Below, piece after piece: positions 1 through 6,580 of a DNA stretch of 16,106 nucleotides. Each line of letters opens with the position of its first letter. The first letter of the stretch is position 1. Under the pieces are notes generated by a model. That model saw only the letters and a list, made by a program, of their open reading frames with translations. It ran no database searches and had not been told where the DNA came from. Position numbers and translations under genes: made by a program. The stretch lies in NCBI GenBank assembly GCA_937895305.1, contig CALAXS010000455.1, positions 1 through 16,106 on the forward strand. Direction: 5' to 3'. This DNA comes from an uncultured bacterium. GTDB taxonomy: Bacteria > Hydrogenedentota > Hydrogenedentia > Hydrogenedentales > JAEUWI01.

Positions 1-1
1 T

Positions 2-313
2 GAGGATCTTGACCTGTTGGCTTTCTATACTGGTAATGGTAACGGCGGTGGCGACACCATCCTTCGTCTTAAAGAAGGTGTTGAGCGCTTTATGATCACG
101 GACATCAATAACCCGGCAGGTAGTGCCCAGGCACAGAGCACCATTGATATCTATAATGATGCCAACCTGACCCAGCCTGAGTACTTCAATCACCTTCCCG
201 GTGGTTCCAACATTCTGTATCTGGATGGTCACGTAGAGTTCTCCCGTTATCCTAACGTGAATGGCCCGAATTCCACATCCTATGCCCTTGCCTGGGGTGA
301 TTTGTTCAGCTAA
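2..313 (+). CDS. C-terminal end of a prepilin-like protein with an H-X9-DG type domain (5' truncated)
   Basis: The reading frame is open from base 2 to the TAA at 311-313, so the gene starts outside the window. The visible part is about 103 residues of the C-terminal domain of the DUF1559 / 'prepilin-type processing-associated H-X9-DG' family. These proteins have a type IV-prepilin-like N-terminal methylation motif and transmembrane helix and are exported to the cell surface; that N-terminus is not visible here. The diagnostic motif is a His followed by a Gly-Gly-Ser-Asn stretch, then Leu-Asp-Gly-His-Val-Glu-Phe. In this copy 10 residues, not 9, separate the His from Asp-Gly. The upstream segment is rich in Gly and Asn. 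The molecular role of the family is poorly known. Such proteins are abundant in Planctomycetota, Lentisphaerota and Hydrogenedentota, which is the main taxonomic hint in the window. An intrinsic terminator follows 22 bases after the stop. Confidence 0.75.
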   Translation, partial: EDLDLLAFYTGNGNGGGDTILRLKEGVERFMITDINNPAGSAQAQSTIDIYNDANLTQPEYFNHLPGGSNILYLDGHVEFSRYPNVNGPNSTSYALAWGDLFS

Positions 314-335
314 GCTGTACATTCGATTCATCTTT

Positions 336-368
336 CACCCTCGACCTTGTGTCGGGGGTGTTTTTTTT
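336..368 (+). terminator. Rho-independent terminator after the prepilin-like gene
   Basis: A 10-bp stem (336-345 paired with 351-360, containing one T-G wobble) closes a 5-base loop (cttgt) and is followed directly by eight T residues at 361-368. This is a textbook intrinsic terminator. It separates the prepilin-like gene from the recO operon. Confidence 0.9.
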
Positions 369-392
369 GTCTGTCCACCATTCCCCCGTTTC

Positions 393-422
393 TTGTCCTG
401 TTTTCCGTATCAGTGCTATACT
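393..422 (+). promoter_or_regulatory. Sigma-70-like promoter for recO and the genes downstream
   Basis: A -35 box TTGTCC (393-398) is separated by 18 bases from the -10 box TATACT (417-422). The -10 is preceded by TGC at 414-416, an extended -10 element. Initiation would fall near 429, about 46 bases upstream of the recO GTG. It sits just after the upstream terminator, and the five genes that follow have small gaps, so it may drive recO-lepA-lepB-lepB-hemW. Found by eye only. Confidence 0.6.
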
Positions 423-464
423 TCCCCTCTTGCTGAATGGCCTTTGGATGGTCCACCCCACTTC

Positions 465-468
465 GGAG
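465..468 (+). promoter_or_regulatory. Shine-Dalgarno that decides the recO start
   Basis: GGAG at 465-468 lies six bases before the GTG at 475. It supports that GTG over the in-frame ATG at 448, which lacks a comparable purine-rich site. The protein then opens with Ser-Gln-Ile-Lys-Thr, a normal RecO beginning. Confidence 0.65.
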
Positions 469-474
469 CATGTT

Positions 475-1209
475 GTGTCCCAGATAAAAACGACAGGGAT
501 TGTGCTGCGCGGTGTGGATTTTTCCGAGACCAGCCGGGTTATTACATTCTTGACCCCGGATAGGGGACAGGTAACGTGTATGGCCAAGGGCGTACGGCGC
601 AAGGGCAGTAGCCTGGGTGCTGCATTGGATACCTTTAACCACATCGATATGGTGTATTACCACCGCGATGGTCGGGATGTGCAGCAATTGGGTGAAGCGT
701 CGTTGCTTCATCGGTTTGATGGCATCAAAGCCAATCTGGAGCGTAGCGGGTATGGGGCGTTCCCCATGGAGCTGGCCTGGATGGTTTCCGGGCGTAATGC
801 GCCTTCAGAAGATCTCTTTGCGGTGCTGGTCCAGGGTCTGGAAGGATTGGATAGCTGGACGGGTGATGTGCCGACCCATGTGGCGTGGCAGGTCTTGCAT
901 CTGTTGCGTGTCGCAGGCTTTGCGCCTGTGCTGGATCGTTGCGTGGTTACCCACGGACCTGTGGGGCCGACGCCCGGGTTTTGCTATGAGAGCGGGGTGG
1001 TGGCAACGGGGCAACGTGCAGATCGAAAGCTGAGTGCTACAGGCTATGCAGCACTGCGGGCTTTGGAAAAGGAAGAAGACGTTTGCCCGGCACTGCCCAA
1101 GGCAGCGGGTGCAGAGGCTCTGGCGGTATTGTATCGCTTTGCACGGCATCAGTTGGAAACAGAGTTTAAAAGTATGCGCGTTATTGCCGACTTGTTCGGC
1201 CCGGTATAA
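475..1209 (+). CDS. recO: DNA repair protein RecO
   Basis: RecO helps RecR load RecA onto SSB-coated single-stranded DNA in the RecFOR recombinational repair pathway, in the cytoplasm. The predicted protein of 244 residues matches the usual family size. The N-terminal OB-fold is recognisable: an opening around Thr-Thr-Gly-Ile-Val-Leu-Arg, then Asp-Phe-Ser-Glu-Thr-Ser-Arg-Val, the Leu-Thr-Pro-Asp-Arg-Gly segment and the basic Ala-Lys-Gly-Val-Arg-Arg-Lys stretch. The helical C-terminal region follows. The two CxxC pairs that form a zinc site in many RecO proteins are not visible; only scattered Cys remain in that part, so this copy probably lacks the zinc knuckle. The GTG start is chosen from the Shine-Dalgarno at 465-468; an ATG at 448 would add nine residues. 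The gene lies 38 bases upstream of lepA, the two probably co-transcribed. Confidence 0.87.
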   Translation: MSQIKTTGIVLRGVDFSETSRVITFLTPDRGQVTCMAKGVRRKGSSLGAALDTFNHIDMVYYHRDGRDVQQLGEASLLHRFDGIKANLERSGYGAFPMELAWMVSGRNAPSEDLFAVLVQGLEGLDSWTGDVPTHVAWQVLHLLRVAGFAPVLDRCVVTHGPVGPTPGFCYESGVVATGQRADRKLSATGYAALRALEKEEDVCPALPKAAGAEALAVLYRFARHQLETEFKSMRVIADLFGPV

Positions 1210-1247
1210 ATTCCAGCGCGATGACAAGATAAGAGTATCCGTTAAGT

Positions 1248-3050
1248 ATGGACCAGAAAAAAATTCGTAACTTCTGCATTATTGCCCACATCGACCATGG
1301 CAAGTCGACCCTGGCGGATCGTTTGCTCCAGTTCACCAACACAGGTGACGTGCGCAAGATGAAGGAGCAGACGCTGGACACTATGGACATTGAGCGGGAG
1401 CGGGGGATTACCATCAAGTCTGTGGCAGTTCAGATGAATTATACGGCCCGCGATGGTGAGACCTATTCGCTCCACCTCATCGACACACCGGGCCATGTGG
1501 ATTTTGCCTATGAAGTATCCCGTAGCCTGGCGGCCTGTGAAGGGGCCCTCCTGCTGGTTGATGCGGCCCAGGGCGTGGAGGCCCAAACGCTGGCCAATGC
1601 CTATAAGGCCATTGAGCAGAACCTGGAAATCATTCCTGTCATCAATAAAATCGACTTGCCCAGTGCAGACATTGAAAGTGCCAGGGTGCAGATTGAAGAT
1701 GTCATTGGACTGGACTCTGACATGGCCGTGCTTACCAGCGCCAAGGCGGGTATTGGTACGGAAGATGCCCTTGAGGCCATCATAAAATATGTGCCGCCAC
1801 CCAGTGGCAATCCCGATGCACCCTTGCGGGCCCTTATCTTTGATGCTGTATATGATTCCTATCGTGGTGTCGTGATTTATCTGCGTGTGGTGGATGGTGC
1901 GATCAAGAAGGGCCAGAAGATTCAGCTTATGTCCAATGGCCTGAAGCATGATGTTACCGAAGTGGGTGTATTTCACCCGGAACCGGAAATAAAAAAGGAG
2001 CTGGGTGCTGGCGAGGTAGGATACATGATTTGCAGTATCAAGACCTTGAAGGATACGCAGATTGGCGATACGGTTACTGATGCACTAAAGCCCGCCGAAG
2101 TAGCTCTGCCTGGATATGAGGAGATTAAGCCGGTCGTCTTTTGTGGCCTCTTTCCTGCTGTGGCGACTGATTTTAATGAATTGCGTGATGCACTGGAAAA
2201 ACTACAGCTCAATGATTGCTCTTTTGAGTACAAGGCCGATAGTTCCGATGCCCTGGGGCTGGGCTTTCGCCTTGGCTTCCTCGGTCTGCTTCACATGGAA
2301 ATTATCCAGGAACGTCTTGAACGTGAATTTGATCTCACCCTTGTCACCACCATGCCCAATGTGGCCTATCAGGTGACCATGCCCGATGGCGAAGTGATAA
2401 TTGTGGAGAAGGCCAGCCAGATGCCTTCGGCGGGGGATTATGAACTTTGTGAGGAACCCTATATCGAAGCGGATATTTTGGTGCCGACTGAATACCTCAG
2501 TACGGTCATTGACCTCTGCAAGAAAAAACGGGGAATTCATGTGCGTGTGGATTACATCGACAAACGACGCTGCATGGCCATCTACCAGATGCCGCTGTCG
2601 GAGATCGTTATCGATTTTTATGACATCCTTAAATCCATTACCCGTGGGTATGGCTCTCTTGAATATCGCCTGATTGGCTATCGTCCCGGCAATCTGGCGA
2701 AGCTGGATATCCTGCTCAATGGTGAATCGGTGGATGCCCTGTCTGTCATCACCCACCGTGAAAATGCCGTTGCTATAGGCAAGCTGCTGGCCTCTCGCCT
2801 TCGCAAGCTCATCCCCAGACAACAGTACGAGGTTGCAATCCAGGCTGCGCTGGGCGGTAAGATTATCGTACGAGAAACGGTAAAGGCCCTGCGGAAGAAT
2901 GTGACGGCCAAGTGTTATGGTGGCGATATAACCCGTAAGCGCAAACTGCTGGAAAAACAGAAAAAAGGGAAAAAGCGTATGAAACAGATCGGTACCGTCG
3001 AAGTACCCCAGGAAGCCTTTATGGCTCTCCTGCAACTTGATGACGATTAG
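1248..3050 (+). CDS. lepA: Elongation factor 4 (LepA), ribosomal back-translocase GTPase
   Basis: LepA is a translational GTPase that binds the ribosome, can reverse translocation, and affects initiation and subunit biogenesis. It is 600 residues, the standard length. The G1 P-loop (AHIDHGKS) is at residues 13-20, the switch I segment Arg-Glu-Arg-Gly-Ile-Thr near 47-52, G3 DTPGH at 79-83 and G4 NKID at 133-136. After domain II come the EF-G-like domains and the LepA-specific basic C-terminal domain, with its Lys-rich tract (RKRKLLEKQKKGKKRMKQIG) near the end. No truncation or missing GTPase residue was seen. The ATG at 1248 gives the family-typical opening; the Shine-Dalgarno is weak (AAGAG about 12 bases upstream). 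It is followed after 9 bases by a signal peptidase gene, the lepA-lepB neighbourhood also known from E. coli. Confidence 0.97.
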   Translation: MDQKKIRNFCIIAHIDHGKSTLADRLLQFTNTGDVRKMKEQTLDTMDIERERGITIKSVAVQMNYTARDGETYSLHLIDTPGHVDFAYEVSRSLAACEGALLLVDAAQGVEAQTLANAYKAIEQNLEIIPVINKIDLPSADIESARVQIEDVIGLDSDMAVLTSAKAGIGTEDALEAIIKYVPPPSGNPDAPLRALIFDAVYDSYRGVVIYLRVVDGAIKKGQKIQLMSNGLKHDVTEVGVFHPEPEIKKELGAGEVGYMICSIKTLKDTQIGDTVTDALKPAEVALPGYEEIKPVVFCGLFPAVATDFNELRDALEKLQLNDCSFEYKADSSDALGLGFRLGFLGLLHMEIIQERLEREFDLTLVTTMPNVAYQVTMPDGEVIIVEKASQMPSAGDYELCEEPYIEADILVPTEYLSTVIDLCKKKRGIHVRVDYIDKRRCMAIYQMPLSEIVIDFYDILKSITRGYGSLEYRLIGYRPGNLAKLDILLNGESVDALSVITHRENAVAIGKLLASRLRKLIPRQQYEVAIQAALGGKIIVRETVKALRKNVTAKCYGGDITRKRKLLEKQKKGKKRMKQIGTVEVPQEAFMALLQLDDD

Positions 3051-3059
3051 GCTGATCCC

Positions 3060-3977
3060 ATGTCGCAATCCACCCCCATGAACAGCGCATCCGGGCATTG
3101 GCTCAAGGAAACCCTCCGCAGCTGGGTGCCGCTTATCCTCATGATTATCCTGCTTAAGAGCTGTATCGTGGATCAGTACACCATCCCTTCCGGGTCCATG
3201 GAGCCAACACTTCACGGGGCCAACTTCTTTAAGGGCGACCGCGTCCTGGTCAATAAATGGCTCTTCGGTCCACGCATCCCCTTCACCAACATCCGCCTCT
3301 GGAATTGGGGCGGACCAGAGCGTTGGGACATCGTGGTCTTCACGCCCACCAAAGGGTCCAGTCAACACTCCACCCTCATCAAGCGTGTCGTGGGTTTGCC
3401 CGGTGAGCGCATCCAAATAAGCTATGGCCAGATCTATGTCAATGGCGAGGTGGTCCCCGTACCAGAAGAGATAGAAGCACCCGGTGGCGAGCGCATGGAA
3501 TTCCCCCCCCACATGCTTGGCGGTATCGAGTACTATAATCCGGAAGATATCAAGGGCTTTATGCAACGTTCGCAGGATGTGAATGAAAGAGCCTACTTCA
3601 GTGCGGTCCTTGATAAATATGATTTCAAATATGGTATCCGGCCGGAAGATGAGTACGCAGTGGTCCCGGAGGATCATTACCTTATGCTCGGTGACAACAC
3701 CCTCTTCAGTGTGGATGGCCGTGTATTCGGATGGGTACCCCATAATAACCTCCTGGGTAAGGCGGTATCCATCTGGTATCCCTTTAACCGTCGCCGTGAC
3801 TTCACCGGCTGGACGGGCACCCTCTGGGGTAAGGGCCTCATGATCGGTATCCCTCTCTTCATCATTGGTTGGGAACTGCAAACTGCCCGTCGTGATCGCC
3901 GTCGTAAACTATTGAAGGCTGCTACAGTGTCCACAGGCACGGATTCCGCTAAGGAAGACATTCCCCCTACAGATTAG
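3060..3977 (+). CDS. lepB: Signal peptidase I (first copy)
   Basis: This membrane-bound serine protease (family S26) cleaves signal peptides from exported proteins on the outer face of the inner membrane. It has 305 residues. A single N-terminal hydrophobic helix (about 22-37) leads straight into the catalytic box PSGSMEPTL, with nucleophile Ser46. The general-base Lys108 lies in Ile-Lys-Arg-Val-Val-Gly-Leu-Pro-Gly-Glu. The conserved box starting Gly-Asp-Asn is at 211-213, with Asp-Gly-Arg where many homologues have Asp-Ser-Arg. Roughly 60 residues between the Lys box and the Gly-Asp-Asn box form a longer insert than in the neighbouring copy. A short hydrophobic stretch (259-271) followed by a very basic tail (RRDRRRK) suggests the C-terminus re-enters the membrane and ends in the cytoplasm. 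It starts 9 bases after lepA, so it is probably co-transcribed. Confidence 0.95.
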   Translation: MSQSTPMNSASGHWLKETLRSWVPLILMIILLKSCIVDQYTIPSGSMEPTLHGANFFKGDRVLVNKWLFGPRIPFTNIRLWNWGGPERWDIVVFTPTKGSSQHSTLIKRVVGLPGERIQISYGQIYVNGEVVPVPEEIEAPGGERMEFPPHMLGGIEYYNPEDIKGFMQRSQDVNERAYFSAVLDKYDFKYGIRPEDEYAVVPEDHYLMLGDNTLFSVDGRVFGWVPHNNLLGKAVSIWYPFNRRRDFTGWTGTLWGKGLMIGIPLFIIGWELQTARRDRRRKLLKAATVSTGTDSAKEDIPPTD

Positions 3978-3993
3978 GTATCCTCGGATACCT
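3976..3993 (+). repeat. Perfect inverted repeat overlapping the lepB stop
   Basis: AGGTATCC (3976-3983) and GGATACCT (3986-3993) are perfect inverted copies separated by TC, so RNA could form a hairpin of seven pairs with a CTCG tetraloop. It begins within the stop codon of the first lepB. No T-run follows, so it is not a normal terminator; it could stabilise mRNA or tune expression of the second lepB. Confidence 0.55.
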
Positions 3994-4023
3994 GATCATA
4001 ACCTTGCAAGAGATTTATTTTCT

Positions 4024-5400
4024 ATGTCCAAAGTACCCCATCACGGAAATAGCCCCATTCAACCCCATACGATTGCATCTGTCGGGGGCACACTCGTGCT
4101 GCTCGGCGGCCTCGTTATTGCGGGGGTGACTGTGGGGGGTATGGAAGCCGCGCCCTGGGTTAAATGGGCGGGTGCGGGTGTCTCTCTGCTGGGTGCGGTC
4201 ATCTGGTTCTTTAGTGGCCTGCCCAGGGAGCAGAGCATAGAATGGATCAAGAGTGGCGCAGTGGCTCTGATGGTCGCCCTCACTATCCGCTGGGCCTTCG
4301 CTGAACCCTATCGTATACCCTCCGGCTCCATGGAGCCGACCCTTCAGGGCGACCCGCGTCTGGGCAAGGGCGACCGCGTTTTTGTGAACAAATGGTATTA
4401 CGGTATTCGTGTCCCCTTCATGAACATGCGTCTCTATCAGGGGGCTGAACCCCAACGCTGGGACATCGTGGTATTCAAGACCATTGAACCCGATGCGCTA
4501 CATCCCACGCTGGTGAAACGTGTCGTGGGTTTACCCGGCGAGCATATCCAGGTACAGAACGGCAAGATAGTCGCTGACGGGGTGGCCCTGGAATTGGATC
4601 CCAAGATGCCGGACAGCATTTATTACACCAATAATGATGGCCGTATGAAGTATGGTGTTCGACCCGAGGAAGAATTCAGTGTCGTCCCCGAAGGCCATTA
4701 CCTGGTCATGGGCGACAATAGCAGTAACAGTCGAGATGGCCGTTATTTCGGTTGGCTACCCAATGAACACATTGTAGGGCGAGTCTCCAGTATATGGTGG
4801 CCCGTGCGAAACTGGTCCGATTTTACCGGCTATTCCCAGACGTGGTGGTGGAAGTCCTTCCTCTTTCTGTTGGGCCTGGGTATTCTGTCACGACTATTTA
4901 TCGGGCAGAGCTTTCCACTCATTGATGAAGATACCCGCAAGGTGGACCACATTTTCGTTAACTTTGCGTGTCTCGGTCTGCGTATTCCTTTCACCCCCTG
5001 GTGGCTCAAGTTCTGGGGCAAGCCCCAGCGGAATGACCTCGTCGTTTTTCATGCAAAGCATAAAGACTTGCCCAGTGGTGCCATGCTTCATGGTCGTGTT
5101 ATGGGACTCGGTGGCGAGGTCGTTAGCATTAACGATGGCAAGCTCTTTGTGAATGATGTGGAAGTAACGGACTTGCCCTGGGACGACGATACGAGTCTGG
5201 CGACGAAGGACAAGTCCGCTGTTTTTGCCAAGCAGAAAAAACATCAGGAAGTCCCCCTGGACCACCTTTTTATTCTTGCGGATGAACCCGGCGAAGACGA
5301 TGCACTGGACAGCCGTATACTCGGCTGGATTCCACAGGAGCACTTATCGGGTCAGGCCACCCGTATCTGGTGGCCCCGCAGCCGCGCCCGTAAGCTATAA
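4024..5400 (+). CDS. lepB: Signal peptidase I with a second, degenerate S26-like domain
   Basis: The protein has 458 residues, far longer than a typical signal peptidase. Hydrophobic segments at about 17-39, 45-65 and 79-94 precede a complete catalytic domain: nucleophile Ser102 in PSGSMEPTL, general-base Lys165 in Val-Lys-Arg-Val-Val-Gly-Leu-Pro-Gly-Glu, and a Gly-Asp-Asn-Ser-Ser-Asn-Ser-Arg-Asp-Gly-Arg box. A further hydrophobic stretch (about 278-294) leads to a second copy of the fold (about 300-458). There DHIFVNF matches DRVFVNK, KPQRNDLVVF matches EPQRWDIVVF, GRVMGLGGE matches KRVVGLPGE, and the ending Ile-Trp-Trp-Pro recurs. In the second copy the Lys is Gly357 and the SGSMEPT box is gone, so it should be catalytically dead. 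By simple helix counting the second domain would face the cytoplasm. The first domain should cleave signal peptides; the role of the second is unknown. The start has AAGAGA about 10 bases upstream. Confidence 0.9.
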   Translation: MSKVPHHGNSPIQPHTIASVGGTLVLLGGLVIAGVTVGGMEAAPWVKWAGAGVSLLGAVIWFFSGLPREQSIEWIKSGAVALMVALTIRWAFAEPYRIPSGSMEPTLQGDPRLGKGDRVFVNKWYYGIRVPFMNMRLYQGAEPQRWDIVVFKTIEPDALHPTLVKRVVGLPGEHIQVQNGKIVADGVALELDPKMPDSIYYTNNDGRMKYGVRPEEEFSVVPEGHYLVMGDNSSNSRDGRYFGWLPNEHIVGRVSSIWWPVRNWSDFTGYSQTWWWKSFLFLLGLGILSRLFIGQSFPLIDEDTRKVDHIFVNFACLGLRIPFTPWWLKFWGKPQRNDLVVFHAKHKDLPSGAMLHGRVMGLGGEVVSINDGKLFVNDVEVTDLPWDDDTSLATKDKSAVFAKQKKHQEVPLDHLFILADEPGEDDALDSRILGWIPQEHLSGQATRIWWPRSRARKL

Positions 5401-5408
5401 TAGCGACC

Positions 5409-6503
5409 ATGCTCGGCATCTACATCCACATCCCCTACTGTCGCACCTTGTGTCCCTATTGCGATTTTGTAAAGGTGCGCACAAAGACCACCGTACCGGA
5501 AGCATTTACGGATGCGTTGTGTTCCGAGATCGATGCCTATGACGGTCCGGTTGACGCGCAGAGTGTGTTCTTTGGTGGCGGCACGCCTTCCCTGGTACCA
5601 CCCGCGCAACTGGAACGGATACTGGGTGCGTTGCACAATCAGTTTACCTTTCATGACCCCGAAATCACGCTGGAGGCCAATCCCGATGATGTGACGGATG
5701 AGCTGGTACAGGCCTGGAAAGATTTGGGCATTAACCGTATCAGTATGGGTGTTCAAAGTTTTGACGAGCGTGTGCTGCGCTATCTGGGTCGGCGTCATGA
5801 TGTGGGGGGTGCGGAGCGCGCCTGTGAAATTATTGCACGTCACTTTGACTCCTGGAATCTGGATCTCATTTTTGGTGCCAAGCCCATCGGTGCCTGGGAA
5901 GCCACCCTGCAACGGGCCGTGGAAATTAACCCGCCCCACATTGCCGCCTATGGTCTCACCTACGAACCCGGTACGCCTTTCGAAAAACGCATGGACGATG
6001 CGGTGGACCCGGACACCAGCCTGGAATTGTACAAGGAACTTGAGCGTATCCTGGCCGACTATGACCACTATGAAATTTCAAACTTTGCCAAACCCGGCAG
6101 GGCCTCGCGTCACAATCTCGTGTACTGGAACAATGGTGAATACGCAGGATTCGGCACGGGTGCCTACAGTTATCTGGATGGGGTGCGCGCGCGGAACCAC
6201 AGCAGTCTTGAGCACTATCTTGAAGTGCCGGGCGAAAAAGAAGAGGCACTGACCTTGACCCGGGCTGAAGAAAAAGTGGAAACGATGATCCAGTACATGC
6301 GCCTCCACGAAGGAATTCCCCGTGCAGACTATGAAACCCGCTTCGGGTGCGCCATCGAAGCGGACTATGGTGTGGCATTGGACGCGCTTGTGGCGCGTGG
6401 TCTTGTCGAATGCACCTCCACCCATATACGCCCCACCAGCGAAGGCTTCTATCTCAATAACGAGATTGGTCTTGAGTTGCTGAGTGCGGTGTTGCCGGAG
6501 TAA
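5409..6503 (+). CDS. hemW: Radical SAM heme chaperone HemW (HemN-like)
   Basis: HemW binds heme and hands it to target proteins such as respiratory enzymes; it was long annotated as an oxygen-independent coproporphyrinogen III oxidase. At 364 residues it has the HemW size, shorter than true HemN. The [4Fe-4S]/SAM motif is Cys11-X3-Cys15-X2-Cys18 followed by Asp-Phe. Genuine HemN carries a further Cys two positions after the last cluster Cys (CxxxCxxCxC), here Phe20, which supports HemW. GGGTP lies at 56-60. Further family landmarks are Glu-Ala-Asn-Pro-Asp-Asp, Arg-Ile-Ser-Met-Gly-Val-Gln-Ser-Phe, and Tyr-Glu-Ile-Ser-Asn-Phe-Ala-Lys-Pro-Gly. The C-terminal HemN-type domain is present. It starts 8 bases after the second lepB and ends the + strand run, converging on menE across a 77-base gap. 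Confidence 0.92.
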   Translation: MLGIYIHIPYCRTLCPYCDFVKVRTKTTVPEAFTDALCSEIDAYDGPVDAQSVFFGGGTPSLVPPAQLERILGALHNQFTFHDPEITLEANPDDVTDELVQAWKDLGINRISMGVQSFDERVLRYLGRRHDVGGAERACEIIARHFDSWNLDLIFGAKPIGAWEATLQRAVEINPPHIAAYGLTYEPGTPFEKRMDDAVDPDTSLELYKELERILADYDHYEISNFAKPGRASRHNLVYWNNGEYAGFGTGAYSYLDGVRARNHSSLEHYLEVPGEKEEALTLTRAEEKVETMIQYMRLHEGIPRADYETRFGCAIEADYGVALDALVARGLVECTSTHIRPTSEGFYLNNEIGLELLSAVLPE

Positions 6504-6580
6504 GAATTTTTTTTGTCAACGATTTAGTGAGCATGGACAGGAATGACAAGGAAGTGAGTCTGTAGTGAGGGAATAGGGCG

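Noticed and set aside
349..474. Upstream extension of the recO frame
   Set aside because: It would begin inside the terminator stem, contain the promoter, and add residues unlike RecO. The GTG at 475 has a well-spaced Shine-Dalgarno.
1242..1976. 244-codon - strand open frame opposite lepA
   Set aside because: Shadow of lepA; composition rich in His/Gly/Arg as expected for a reverse-strand artefact, with no family motif.
2202..3881. 559-codon open frame on the - strand opposite lepA and lepB
   Set aside because: It lies antisense to two clearly conserved genes, spans their boundary and shows no recognisable motif. It is explained by codon bias of the sense strand.
5409..6503. True oxygen-independent coproporphyrinogen oxidase HemN
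   Set aside because: The protein is shorter than HemN and has Phe where HemN carries the additional Cys after the CxxxCxxC cluster motif, so HemW fits better.
6507..6514. Eight-T run just after hemW as a terminator
   Set aside because: No convincing G/C-rich stem was found immediately before it, so it was not called an intrinsic terminator.
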